Positions 12,001 to 23,600 of a stretch of 64,000 bases of DNA are shown in pieces (positions within the stretch are counted from its first letter, which is position 1; every line of letters starts with the position of its first letter). The position numbers and the translations under genes were made by a program. The stretch is from Halichondria panicea (Eukaryota > Porifera > Demospongiae > Suberitida > Halichondriidae). Where the stretch lies: the NCBI RefSeq assembly GCF_963675165.1, contig NC_087380.1:4968071-5032070 (forward strand), read 5' to 3'. Below the pieces are notes generated by a model. That model made no database searches, had not been told where the DNA came from, and saw only the letters and a program-made list of their open reading frames with translations.

Positions 12001-12368
12001 CAATATGAAAACGGAGCGATCTACATATATTTTTACTACATCCATGTTAACACAAATTTTTTCAACCATTGTTTTAGCATGCTTCTGCTAGAAACAAGAA
12101 ATCATAGTCTATGATTTCTATGACATAGAGTATGTGGTGTGTGCTTACAGGGGTACGTCTTAACGGTGGAGAGAGAAGACTGGAGGTTGCGAGTGAACTC
12201 GTCAGCAGTGCCACCTGCTTCTACATGCTGTGACACTGCTACCAGGTCTTGATGGGGTGCTCCAGCTTCATCATAGCGAACCAACAAACCGTAGATGACC
12301 AGAAATATGACTTCAAACACAAATAAGAAAATAGGGAAAGTTAGCTTTTCCAAACGACTCAGCTTCAT
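6021..12368 (-). CDS. Rh-type ammonium transporter (RHBG/RHCG-like)
   Basis: Rh glycoprotein, a polytopic plasma-membrane channel for NH3/NH4+. Nine coding exons: 12368..12149, 11907..11703, 11178..10883, 10399..10236, 9147..9010, 8842..8694, 8634..8468, 7600..7524 and 6182..6021, giving 525 residues with an open frame. Family signatures are [19 protein letters not shown] (TM1), [57 protein letters not shown] joined to [26 protein letters not shown] and [15 protein letters not shown]. Both twin-His positions of the pore (IHTFG and NLHG) are present. The C-terminal DDEEFWE matches the Rh DDQVYWE region and is followed by a 53-residue cytoplasmic tail ending KQSTV. RH type rather than AMT is clear; the paralogue is not. 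It is divergent from EIF2B2. Its introns carry repeats and a tRNA-like gene. Confidence 0.92.
6146..6316 (-). repeat. Triplicated tandem block over the last Rh exon acceptor
   Basis: Three direct copies (about 6148-6207, 6208-6268, 6269-6316) of a roughly 61-bp block containing GCACTGGTAG, AATTGTCAGCATCATCTGGG and AAAATAAATGAAA. The first copy includes the start of the terminal Rh exon and its CTAC/AG acceptor. The second keeps acceptor and exon start. The third has lost the acceptor bases. Copy 1 differs in having TAGATAA where the others have TAGGTAGGTAA, which keeps its exon frame open. Confidence 0.85.
6452..6920. mobile_element. MITE-like element, ~55-bp TIRs and 9-bp target duplication
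   Basis: The ends starting TAGTCTCATGAATCAGCCGC are near-perfect inverted repeats over about 55 bp (6452-6507 and 6866-6920). The nonamer CTAAAAAGG occurs immediately outside both ends (6443-6451 and 6921-6929). Long TIRs with a 9-bp duplication are typical of Mutator-like elements, so a non-autonomous MULE is the best guess. The 469-bp body has no convincing transposase. It lies in the last intron of the Rh gene. Confidence 0.85.
6962..7295 (-). repeat. Dispersed repeat family A, copy 2 (reverse)
   Basis: Reverse-oriented copy of the repeat at 1180-1545. It reads from AGCCTTGCAGCTCTCTTCTC through TTTGCAAATCCACGAATTTA to CGCTTGCGCATGCACACCGA. It lies 40 bp from the MITE-like element in the same Rh intron. 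Confidence 0.75.
7640..7712 (-). tRNA. tRNA-Ile-like gene, anticodon GAU, intronic
   Basis: A 73-nt cloverleaf on the minus strand. The acceptor stem GGTTCAT/ATGAACC is perfect, followed by discriminator A. The D arm is GCCC-AGTCGGTG-GAGC with one mismatch. The anticodon loop is CTGATAA (GAU), the variable loop AGGTC, and the T arm GAGGG-TTCGAAC-CTCTC pairs with one wobble. The box A region TAGCCCAGTCGG and box B GGTTCGAACCT fit Pol III promoters. The anticodon stem TCATC/CGCGA has two mismatched pairs, so it may be a decayed copy or tRNA-derived repeat. Animal nuclear tRNA-Ile normally uses AAU or UAU, which makes GAU odd. It lies in an Rh intron on the same strand. Confidence 0.65.
7800..8065 (+). 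repeat. Dispersed repeat family B, copy 1
   Basis: Matches 38820..39125 in reverse orientation. Shared landmarks are TGTTTGTAATT, GAGTCTGCTTACCTGGATGCC, CTTCACACAACAAGTT, AAGCGAGCAAAAGCTAAGAA and CCAGGAACAATGGAAAAGGG. No coding signal is seen. Confidence 0.65.
8123..8335 (+). repeat. Direct duplication (~115-bp period)
   Basis: Two diverged tandem copies, each with TTTCAAGCTTA, TTTGCTGACTTTGCTGTGAT, AGTCCACAGTGCC and TTTAGCATGCCTCTAG. A short GGGTTAGGG stretch lies between them. Confidence 0.65.
9290..9640 (+). repeat. Dispersed repeat family A, copy 3
   Basis: Diverged copy of the repeat at 1180-1545. It has a GCCTCGAGGCG head, a TGTGTGTGTGTCTGTCTGTG microsatellite, TTCTATAGGCTTCTAGCCAC, ATTCGTGGATTAGCAAA and TTGCACTAAAGCGCTAGCTT. 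It lies in an Rh intron. Confidence 0.7.
9644..9797. mobile_element. Inverted-repeat element with internal tandem repeats
   Basis: ATGGCGCTATATTAGTGCC followed by ATAATTCAA (9644-9673) is mirrored by TTGAATTATGG and CACTAATATAGCGCCAT (9769-9796). Between the arms are four to five copies of a roughly 21-bp unit, AAAGTATACCCCCTAATGAA. Confidence 0.75.
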
Positions 12369-12569
12369 CTTGCAAACCCAGCACGAACTTACAGTTGTAT
12401 TGAAAAGAGGCTGGCCAGAGATAAAGTAAGGAAATCTATTACTCTATCTCGATCTCTAGGTTAGCAAACAGAAAGCCCAGAGAACTGCGGTTCAACTTCG
12501 CTCAATACCTCATTCAAAGCCAAAGGAACGCCCCTTTCCTTAATTCTGCTGACTTAGCAAAAAGGCAGC
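12369..12569. promoter_or_regulatory. Shared divergent promoter region of Rh and EIF2B2
   Basis: Only 201 bp separate the Rh ATG (12368, minus) from the EIF2B2 ATG (12570, plus), so both 5' UTRs and core promoters must overlap or adjoin here. No clear TATA box is seen. It could be a bidirectional promoter; the two genes have no obvious shared function. Confidence 0.55.
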
Positions 12570-15500
12570 ATGGCAAAACCCCAAGAAGAGGAGCTAACAG
12601 AAAAAGTGGATGGCTTTGTCACATACCTCAAACAAAAGAAGTGAGGAGTATTGTTATTCTAACATTAAAAAAATCTATGTTACATACTCTCAGCCGGCTT
12701 CACAGCTCCTACGATGTAGCCAAGCGCACTGTACTTCTCATGAGAGAGATCTGCTCTAAAACCAAATGGGCCAGTGCAGAGTAAGTGAAGTCAGTGCCTT
12801 TGCACACATAGAAACGTGAGATATATATTGTAGCGAACTGATGTATCGAATGAGAGTGGCTGGAAAGAAACTTGTTGAAGCTCAACCCAGTGGTGAGTTC
12901 ATAACACCTGACAAATAAATCTGTATGTGCACACATAATATTCTCTCTCATGCCCTCCCCGTTATCAGAGAATGCTGTAGGTAACATGGTCCGCCGGGGT
13001 AAGTTCTTTATCTTTGTTGTTCTCCGCCATCGATGTTTACGTATTCATAGTGCTTAAGATAACAAGAGAGGAACATGCCAGGTAGATAAAAGATTTGTAC
13101 GCCATGCTATTAAAAATGTGTATCTAGTTGTATTGGTGAGAGTGAAGACTTGGACATAAAGGACTCTCTCCATGTACGTTGGCATATCTGATTCAGATTT
13201 GCTGATATATAGAACTTAAGAATAACGTTGATTTTGATGCTGTTTTGAACAGACTCTACTGCACGGAGAAGTTGATCAAAGTAATTTTTCCAAGCCTGTG
13301 CTCAATCTCAAGGTATTACAATTGTAGTTTTGTTGTTGGTACATGTGTAAATGTATTAAGCAAAAGTCTTGAGGAGGTCGTAACGAGGTATCCTAGCTGT
13401 CTCTTATTTAGTCAATGGGATCCCATTTGTGAGAACAATAATAATAATGATCCTGGTGTAGCTAAGATGTTGTGTTCTTTGCCCCAGGGTAGCGTGATAG
13501 AGACCATGAATGAGCTCTTGGATGAGCTGGAAGGAGGGTAAGGCAATAATTATAGGATAACAATCATGTTGGTAATGACCTCACTACAAAAGTTGAAGAT
13601 TTATCCGTATGTCAGGAGTGGCAATTTGACATAAGGATTTCAGTGTACTTTAATAATGGCATGCACCATGCACTACGACCTAATTGCCCTTCCTAACTTT
13701 AGTCTTTCCTGGGTTTTCCACCGGAGAGTTGTAAGACCGGGAAATGAGTTGTTTGTGCCCATCTACATGTACCTCAATCATTATCACTTTGTCACCTCCA
13801 CTTTGAAATTTAAAATGTACATGTACATGCAGACCAGTCTGTAATATAGATTACCAATCAACGGACTACAGAAAAGATACGACTAATCGTATGATGTGCT
13901 ATTAGTGCACTGGAATTTGTACAGCAATTAATCTCGTATCAGAGTAATTGTAAATTGCACAGAGGCTTGTTTTCGAATAACGGCCGCCCCCGAACATTTT
14001 GTTAAAACTGCAAAGAACTGCATCATAACAACAAATTAATTTCACATCTTATAATGTAGAAAGATATACATCAATTAATAGATCTGTACTGTAAGCACTA
14101 GCCACTAGGTAGGCATGGAGAAGTATTTTTCTTTTTCGGCACTAGAGGATTATATTTAAATGCTACATGTACCTCAGGTATAGCCTCGTTCCCGGGCCGA
14201 TTTTAAACGAAGTTGAAAAATACTAGCTAGAAACAACGAGGCTGGGAACGAGGCTACCTCAGGTAGCTTAGTGCTGTCAATACAACTACAAATAAATTGT
14301 CTTTTCATTGATGTCTTTAAATTGGAATAATGGGTACACCAAACAGGCTGACTTTTTGAGAATAGTCAAAAAGAATAATAGGGTAAAATAAAAAGTAAAT
14401 TTGCCAAGGCCTACTTGCGCCCCCCCCCCCCCCACCCATTAAAATGAGTTGTCTCATCCCACCAAGAATTCTAGTTGCCTTTTTGCTGTTTCACACTGTC
14501 AATTTATTTTAGGTACAGATCAGATACCGTATAGTGGGTAATTTTGTCGTCCAACTTTTCATATGAACTATCAATATTAATATTTCAAATTGTATTCGTA
14601 CAGCTCAGAATGGTGACGGTGAACCTATTGCGCATTAATAATTTCGTAGTTTTAATTTTCTTGTGTCCACCATACGACCTACATAACCTGCTATTAAATA
14701 CGGTATGCTACAAGCACTCCTTTAGAGACATTCAAAGAACTTAAGTTCACCACCTCACCTCTAACACTCCAGTGCCTCCAACATAGCCTCACAGGCTCTA
14801 GACCACATCCACTCCAGTGAGGTCATCATGACTGCAGGCTACTCAAAAACAGTAGAGGCCTTCCTCAAGGTGATACCATGCAACTCTGTGTGTGCATGTG
14901 TATGAATTAATGAACATGTTAATTAATGAACATGTACATGTATGTGTATAACAATTACTCTTGGTATAATGTATACAACGTAGTACGTGTGAGCCTACGA
15001 CTACGAATTGACTCTTGCTGTAATACATTGTACATGTATATGTAGGAAGGTACTGATTATTATCTTTCATCAATACAACACCCTTTACTTTCCTGAGCCA
15101 ATTAAACTTCACTATAAAAAAATTATGCATGTACATGGTTTTACAGTCTCTACGAGTAACCGATATTCTAAAAAAAGCAAATTAGGCTACTAGTTTAATA
15201 CCTTCAATCAAGTTCTTAGTACAATATCAACTGCCATATACTAAGTCCATGAGCACCCAAGTTAAAATAGCGATTACAAGAAGTCATGTACTGTACTGTA
15301 TGTTTCTACACAGGCTGCTGCAAGGAAGAGGAAATTTGAGGTGATAGTTGCCGAGTCAGCACCGTCATATCAGGGCCAGGAACTAGCCACTAAACTAGCC
15401 CAGGACGGTATTCAAACCACGGTCATTACCGACTCAGCTGTCTTCGCTATCATGTCACGAGTCAACAAGGTACTCCTACATGTACATGCATATATATACA

Positions 15501-17621
15501 AGATATTGTTGCAGTAGTTATCTCAAATCAGCCGTACATGCTAAATTTCCCGCAAAACACTCAGCAGTTATTGTGTTCATTGTATTAGCCTCGATTCCAG
15601 GCTGCTGAGAATCGAGACTATCAATGTATACACATGTAGGCCTATTCAGACGATTCTTCATGAGTATAATGCTTGAGCTGTACTGCAATCAGATTGTGGA
15701 TTCTTTGCTATTGTCATAACGTAACTTTTAGTGCATAAATAGCGGTTACTCGATCCACAATGTTAGTCATGTCATGTTTCTATCTCTGTAGGTTATCATA
15801 GGTACACACACAGTTATGGCTGATGGAGGGTGAGTGTGTAAAATGTCATGACATTTACTAAATGGAATGACTTTCTGCAGACTGAAAGCCTTGAATGGTG
15901 CTCATCAACTGGCTCTAGCTGCCAAGCACCATTCTATACCAGTGAGTTGTAATTATTGCCGAGCGGGAAGTGAGACGAATAATTGCACTACCTGATTTTG
16001 ACCCATGTAGATAATATGTGTCTGTAATAGATGTGGGTTGGGCTCCCGGGGGGGGAGCTTTGAGACAATAAAAGTACTTGCCTAGCTCTCTGTGCAGCGT
16101 AGCAGAACGGGAGGGACAGAAGAGCCAGAGCTAATAGTTCAGGCAGATCAGCAGAGGGGTCAGCTTTTATATTCTAATTTACTGTAAACTCTATAGTCTA
16201 TGCCTGACATTTTAGTGTACTTCCTACAGACCATGATATAAAAAGAGAAAGTATGCATGCACAACAAACGTGGATCTAATTACTAGATGTAGCACTACAC
16301 ATCACACTTCCAACAGGACAAGTCAACTTCCTTACCATCTAACTTGAATACGTGCACATATCTATTATGTAATTCCTACAGATGATATAAAAGAGGAAGT
16401 AAATGTATGCATAATTATAAGCTCACAACAAACGTGGATCTGATTACTAACGCTACACACCACACTTTCAACAGGATCAGACATGTCGACTGTCTGATCC
16501 TATTAATCGGCCAGTTATTTTCTCTTAATTTTTTGACCTCTTTCATTTAGCTATTATTAGCATAAACAAATGCAAATCAGAGCTTCCCGCGAGGCGCCTG
16601 CATATCATATATACGTGTACTCCAGCAATTATAATTATTATATGTGTATAGGTTCTAGTTTGTGCGGCATTGTTCAAGTTCTCTCCGGAGTATCTCTGCT
16701 CTTATGACCAAGTAAGACCCTATAAGGGGGTATGATATAATACCATTGTGACCTTGGGATAAATCATTATAATTGTTACTGAATTACACATGATTTTGAC
16801 GATTTGTATGTGGCACAAATTTGACAACAAAATCATGTACTTTTGATTCAGTGTCATTCGACACCAATCTCGAAAGTAAATGAAAACTAGGCCTCATGTT
16901 ACTGACACGTCCGTGTACATCCTGCATTGTACATAATTATTGTTTACAATGTAGTTGACTATGCTATACCTCCTTGCAACAGGACACCTTTAACAAGATT
17001 GTGGCACCACATGATGTCCTCAGTTTCACCGATGGCGAGTTCGTTTCAAAGGTGCACGTCCAGAACCCTGTGTTCGACTTTGTCCCTCCTGACCTCATCA
17101 CACTCTTTATATCAAACATGTGAGTGCACAATAAGAATTATTATGCATGCATGTACATGTACAGTGGAATAATTATAAGGCAAGGCACCTAGGTATACCA
17201 AATGTGAACGCAAATCATTCCCTCAATGAAGATTACACCTTAATTTGTGTAGTAGATAACCACAACCCCATTCCCCAAGGCTGGCTGGCATCTGGTGTTT
17301 GTTGACTATTTTATTTTTCTGCTAAATAATATGTCTTCCGGCCCCTCTGCATGACCTGATCTGGTCCATGCACTTATTTTTCTGCTATAATTATTTTTAT
17401 ATACATGTACCTCTGTATCTACAATTACTTTACATTCAGTTTCATGGCTGCACACACTCTGCTGTACATATTACATGCTCTATACCAACCCAGTATATAT
17501 TCTATCTTCTCCTGTTATTAAACTCATACACACACAATGATATTATAGTGGTGGGAGTGCTCCTTCGTACATCTACCGACTCATCAGTGATTTGTACCAT
17601 GCCGATGACAAAGACTTGTGA
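12570..17621 (+). CDS. EIF2B2: Translation initiation factor eIF2B subunit beta
   Basis: Regulatory-core subunit of eIF2B, the guanine nucleotide exchange factor for eIF2. Thirteen exons: 12570..12640, 12694..12780, 12834..12892, 12969..12998, 13051..13081, 13412..13537, 14773..14869, 15314..15469, 15792..15829, 15881..15941, 16652..16711, 16983..17119 and 17549..17621, giving 341 residues (human about 351). The N-terminus has [22 protein letters not shown] and [11 protein letters not shown]. The C-terminal Rossmann-like half has [85 protein letters not shown] and [14 protein letters not shown]. The match runs along the whole protein. Exons of 30, 31 and 38 bp are unusually small. The linker encoded at 13412 has an Asn run (ENNNNND) in place of the longer vertebrate linker. 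Confidence 0.96.
14181..14256. repeat. Short inverted-repeat element in an EIF2B2 intron
   Basis: TAGCCTCGTTCCCGGGC at the left mirrors GGCTGGGAACGAGGCTA at the right, across about 40 bp of spacer. A similar short hairpin (TAGCCTCGATTC / GAATCGAGACTA) is at 15589-15620. TAGCCTCG ends recur at 51934. Confidence 0.6.
14418..14432 (+). repeat. Poly-C tract
   Basis: About 14-15 consecutive C in an EIF2B2 intron. The exact length may be unreliable in the assembly. Confidence 0.8.
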
Positions 17622-18044
17622 TTAGTGCTTCTACATATACAGGTATCAACTAGTTTGTGAAATGAAACATTGTCTATCTGTTATACATGCATGCATTTTG
17701 CATATCAATATTGTTTGTACAGATTGAGGTCAAAGGTATATTGTACAGTAATCCACTGGTCGGATGTACCAGGTGTACTACTTTGCGCTCTTCTTTTGTA
17801 CCAAAATAATTATGGTCTCAAAAATTGCATGCGAGGTGGCTCTTAAATTATGTCGCCACTTTATAGTTACGGCTCATTCAAAATAATATATATACATTCA
17901 AAAGTTGGTAATAAATTAATGGAGTATTAATTGAGAGCAATTGCAACAATGAAGATACTGAAGTGCATAATAACGGTGTGAGGCAGCCAGAGTATGGAGC
18001 AAATCAACAATAAATAAATATGCAGTGGTGTTTCAGACTACTAA

Positions 18045-20410
18045 TTAATTGTCAGGAGTAAAAGTAACTGAGCTACTGGGTCTCCTAAGATCGGGTGTGG
18101 AAGGGAGCCCACCAAAAGCTTTTTTCTCCTCAATACTCATATTTTGGGGAGTATCAGAAATTTCTTTCGAAAGTACACTAAACCATGGTCTCTTCGACGG
18201 CTGTTTAGACCAGCATTTAATCATGAGGTCATACACACCATCAGGGCATTGATCAGGCTTTGGAAGATACTTTCCTTTCAGTACGTGCTGGACCACCTGA
18301 GCATTGGTGAGCTTGTCATACGGCCGAGCTCCAAATGTGAATACCTCCCACATCACAACACCGTATGACCATATGTCAGAGTAAACAGAGAATTTGCTGT
18401 GACGAATGGTTTCTGGGGCTAGCCAACGAAGAGGTAGTGGGGTGCTCTTTGCTGAACTCGAGCTTAGGCAGCAGTAATCTTTTGACTGCTGATCATAGCT
18501 TAGACCGAAGTTGGCTATCTTCACGCTCAGCCCATTCCCAACCTATATACATAAATGATGCTAGATTTAGTTATTGCAAAATGTAATAGCATAAATTTGT
18601 AGGTCTTAAAAACTTACCTGACAATTCCTAGCAGCAAGGTCTTTCATCACGAATGCTTTCTTGCTCAAGTAATCCATTCCATCAGCAATCTGGTGAGAAA
18701 TGTTACAAAGATCATCTATTCCGAGTGGCGAAGCATTTGTAGAAGGGCAGTTGCTTGCAGTTTCATTTAACACCTCATCGAAATTAAACCAGGCTGAGTT
18801 CAGTGACTGTAGAAAGTCTTTTAGTGAGCCGTACTCCAGGTACTCGTAAATCATGAACATTGGTTCTTCACGGCAGACCCCCAAGAGTGTTATCACATTG
18901 CGATGGTTAAATCCTGATGCCCAGGTCATCTCAATCAAGAACTGCTGCCTGACTTTAGCAGATGCCCTCTCTTTGAGAGATTTTATGAAAATGGTCGTAG
19001 ATACAACATTCTCTTCTAAACCTGTCGCCTCGCCTTGATATGTCATACCAAAATTGGTTTCCCAGAGGTCTTTAAGCAAACAAATATTAATATGAGGAAA
19101 CTCCAATTCGTTTAATCTCTGTTTAGGAGTCATATTGAGGTACTCTTTGTTAGTCAAGCGTTTAGCTAATGTGCTAGATCTTGGTGACATATTAACAAAC
19201 AGGGCATTCTGATAAGCAGATTTTCGCAGCATTAGTGTTCCTCTTTTTCCAGACTCGGGATCGCTAATTGGGCCAGTGTCCGGAATATCAAGCTTAAATT
19301 CAATAGCCTCTTCTAACGGATTTACACTACCGTTTTTCTCATGATACTGTGGTATACTGTCTCTTCTCTTTGGCTTTCTCATTTGGCAGCAGCAAAATAT
19401 GATCAGGAAAACAAAAACTGAGAAGGAGATTACTGGAATGCCGACACCCAAACAGACGGCAGCAATAAGAGTAGTGTTTGGATCATTGTTGTTGCTTGGA
19501 GGGTCTGTTGTGGGTGGCTGGGTAGGTACACAGCTGTCAGTTAGGGGCGGGCCTGTACACAATAATATTAGTTTATAATTCAGTGAATATCAGCGATACT
19601 AAGTACACGTAAGACAAAACATTTGGTTACAGTGTACATCTACATAATAATATACAATGGTTTAGTCTGGACATGTTATCAAGCTCTCTTAGACTCTTAC
19701 CAGTATTGATAGAGATACAGTTTGTTGTCATGGCAAGCGAGCTGTTACAGTCACTCTCTTGCTGTAGACTCGGTAACTTAATACTTTTAATTCTACGAAG
19801 CTCATTGATAATGTTTGTGAAAATCCTCCAATGCTGAACAGAACAATCAGTTCCAATAACACCCACACAATCTTCTACACACAATGTTGAATTGACTGGT
19901 ACGTATTCAGTAGTTTCTACCGTCAATTCCGCATGTTCACACACTGAGAAGACTTCATGACAATACAGGTTAACAAATCCTGTGAAACATGATTGTGGTA
20001 TCTCGCCAGCTTGAACGCTTAGCTGAGCCAAATCGAAGACTGATTCAAGCTCACCCTCTGCGTCAGCTAGCGAAAGTTGTTGAACAGCAAGGACATGGTC
20101 ACAAGATGTGAAGACGCTCTTACAGTGTAGAGACAAACCACCTGCTTGTGTGTAATATTGCACACAAGATGGCTGTGCTTGTGTAGAGGCAGTGAGCAAC
20201 CTATGAAGAATAACAAATGACAACAATAAGCTAGATACAACCCCATGATAATTAGTTAATAATTATTGTCAACGTTAGGTCCTTTAGCTTGGGTGTATAG
20301 ATCTATAATTATAGCCTCAAATTATTGATAGTGAGTTTGACAATACATTGGCAATAAAGTGGATGGAGAACTCACACGAATTCAAATAGAATTACTAATA
20401 GGACACTCAT
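18045..20410 (-). CDS. ROR-like receptor tyrosine kinase with degenerate catalytic motifs
   Basis: Single-pass receptor of 655 residues in four exons: 20410..20376, 20200..19701, 19552..18618 and 18542..18045. Exon 1 plus the start of exon 2 give a signal peptide, MSVLLVILFEFVLLTAST. Residues ~25-160 hold about ten Cys in a Frizzled-like CRD pattern. Then come a Thr/Pro/Asn-rich stalk, a TM near 205-232 with a Cys-rich cytosolic edge, a juxtamembrane region and a kinase domain (~325-630). Kept: beta3 Lys (TIFIKSLK), alphaC Glu, Asp of KDLAARN and APE. Changed: the glycine loop reads LWETNFGMTY, HRD reads VMKDLAARN, and DFG reads NFG (AAC codon). FVHKDLAARN and a non-standard DFG also occur in vertebrate RORs, so ROR kinship is likely. 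Loss of the DFG Asp suggests weak or no catalysis. No Kringle or Ig domain is seen. Confidence 0.85.
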
Positions 20411-20675
20411 TTTTTGAACTTGTTATTCTGTGCAACACTCAAACCAAATGACTGGCTTCCAGTTAGAGCTATATCTTTGTTGGAGCTATCTTTAATTGTT
20501 ACAACTGCAGCTAATTTTTAGTGTTGGCTAAGAAAGTGGGTGGGGCTCATATGACTTCAAGCAGACATTCCACTGCACAAACATTGGTCAGCACATGCAC
20601 TTCATGAATAATAATTTATGACATGTGTCTAGTATTCAGCTATGAATTTCCAAAAACAAAATCAAGTGCTGTCCT
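20411..20675. promoter_or_regulatory. Compact gap: ROR-like promoter and DSCC1 3' end
   Basis: 265 bp between the ROR-like ATG and the DSCC1 stop, both on the minus strand. It must hold the ROR-like promoter/5' UTR and the DSCC1 3' UTR. No clear motif is seen. Confidence 0.4.
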
Positions 20676-23600
20676 TTATCTGGTTGGTACACCAATCTTT
20701 GAGTTGTACAGTTTCTCCCCAGCACTGTTCTTGGATGCTCTCGTGTGCTTGAGAAGGAGAGCCTTGATCGAAAGTGTTGGCGTTTCCAGATCACTGCAGA
20801 GAGATAAGTCAATGCAGATAACGGTTTTTAGCATAAAAAGTAGTATAGAATGATATACCGTATACCGGGGGTAATTTTTGAGGGTCAAGCTGCGAAAATT
20901 TCAACTGCGAAAATGCATGTTCAGTATTAAAGTCCGCTAAAAAAACTGCTATATTTATCCTCGCACAAAAATAGAGACTATTGAAAATTATCCACTACAT
21001 GTATATGGTATTATAAATTATTTTTATCTACAAGAAAAACGGCCCTTTTTTGACGAGGCTAATACACCTAGTCTGGGGGGCCAATCAAGTAGAGCTATAG
21101 GATTAGGTCTGGAGACTTAGTATTGCCTTTGGATAGAGCGAGAGTATTGCTACATCTACTCCTTCTTTGAACCTCCAATGTCCAAGTGTTTATAGTCTCT
21201 AACTAATGGACATTCCAAGAGTACACAGAAATATGCTGCAAGAGTCTCCACACCTTTTCTCCCTTCTTTCCCTTCCCCCTGAGTGGCCGGCCCCCAGACT
21301 AGCTAATACCACAGTAGACTACAATGAGGCTGTTACATGCATTGAGCTTATTAGGTGGCATGAAAAGGACAAGTTAGTATACAAGCTAGATCGAATCATT
21401 ACCATAATTAGCAATAGAGCTATATATATACGATCATGAAAAAGAAGATTTGTGTACCTGATGTACGGTTCAATCTCTTTATGTGTCCATCTTTCTCGTA
21501 CCTCAAAAATTGATTTAAATCTGTGTGTGAAGGAATAATCAGCAAGCATACATGACGTAGCATTAAAATCCCGACATTTTCATGAGAAACCACACAACAC
21601 AGCATGCAGCCAGCATGAATTATAGGGGAGGGGGGAGCTAGCATTGTGACAGAGACAAACAAGAACCTTAATTTATCCGGAACCTCAATTAAACGGCTCG
21701 AACATTTTCTCAGAAAACAGGCATGTCCCTTAATGCGCATGCGCAATTAAGAGCTGTTACCATGGACACAGGCATGTTTATCTTCTGCGCATGCACAGCA
21801 CGTGCACTGCTGTTTATTAATTAAGTGCCTGGATCAAGGCAGCGTGATTATCCAGTTACTCTGGAACCATGGTGTCCGGATAATCGAGGTTCTACTGTAA
21901 CCTGAAGTCCCTCATAATTATGTTTCACATCCATCACACAATTATGTGGCAGTACCTTGAGGTGGGATCGTGTGGGAGGTTGCTGACAGGGAAGTGCCAA
22001 ATGACAGGAGGAGCAGATGTCATGTCAGCGAGTGCAAGACCCTGTGCAATGTGTATATAATAAATTATATGCCACATAATATAATCTGGTTTGATCATCC
22101 CTGTACACATTCTCCCCCTGGACACACTCAGTGTCAATGCACTTGCAGTTATGGACTTGGTGAAATTGTTACAGGTTACTGCTGTATGCATGCAGCAAAG
22201 TCTCCTGGCCATGCAACGTAAGAATGAACCAAAAAATGTTTGCATGGGATTATATGGCTGATTGGTACTTCCAACACTACACAAAAATCTGGCTCACGAT
22301 ACGTACATTCTTTTGTTCCATATGGCCAGTGAGACTGGGTTTACGTAACTATTGCGAAAAAAAAAAAGCATAACACAATCCTCGGCCTCGGCCTACACCC
22401 CAGAGTAGAGTATTGCAACTGAAAGTATATGTGGGCCCGTGTTTCCATTCACACACCTCCAGTTGGTCGAGGCTAGTGTCCATACCATCAGGAACACTCT
22501 GCCGCCAGGATGACATGAACTCATGGTAATTAAACTGCACAGAGAAAGTGCAATAACATTCATGGAACACTGCTGGGATTCATGACTTCATGGCTTCAGA
22601 AAGGATGACCAATAAAACACCTAAAGCCACAACATTTAAAAGTATGCCATACAAGCACCACTATATCGTAACTGACTACAGGATAAGGATAATTCAGGAG
22701 ACCAATCTCTGAGACCACATCCTCTGGAGCATACAAATACATGTAACATATACAACGTACATGTATACATAACACATACAGCACACATTTGACACTACAC
22801 ATTCGGTGCCAACCTTTCCAGCTGGTCGCAGCAACAACTCTGCATAAAACTGGCAGACCTTCAACTCAGATAGCTCATAGCAAACACGGCCTGAAAAACA
22901 TATTTAAAACATAAACAGCCCTAGGAGCAGACTGGCTTATACCCGTATGGTATTACATGTATGTGCATTATATACATCCTGTACGCTGAATGATTGTGCG
23001 TCCATGAACCGTACACATACCAGAGTCATCTTGTTGTCTACATCCGTAACAGTTTAGGCAGTGCTCGAGTGCGAAGCTGCATTCGTTAAAGATAATGGGG
23101 ATAATGGGGATATGTATTAAATTTCACCATAATTATGTACATGTATGGTAATTAATTAAACTACATTATACATATTCCCCCTACACATGTGACTGTAAAG
23201 CTGTTGTCAAAACCTCAGCTTTTTATCCCACAGTATACACTATGGGGGATTATACTCAATCAAAACAGGTGCGTGATTTCATACTAAACCAGGAAATTAG
23301 CAAAAGGAGAAACTGCTCATATCCCAATTATGTCCAACGCTGAGAATAAGTACATGAGGTGGTGGATACGTGCAACACCTCACCGTGGTTCCAATTCCTC
23401 TAGTTTTGAGATGGTTTGCTCAAGGGGGACCTGTTTGTAGCTCCAGTCCTCCTCCTCCAATAGTGTGAGAATGTACTGACACACTCGGTCTCTGTAGTCA
23501 GCATCAAACACACGCCAGTAACCTATAGGGAGGAAGTGTATTTGTACTGTGGACATAAGTGATGATCGAAAGTTCAACAGAGAGAGAATGTTCACTTCCT

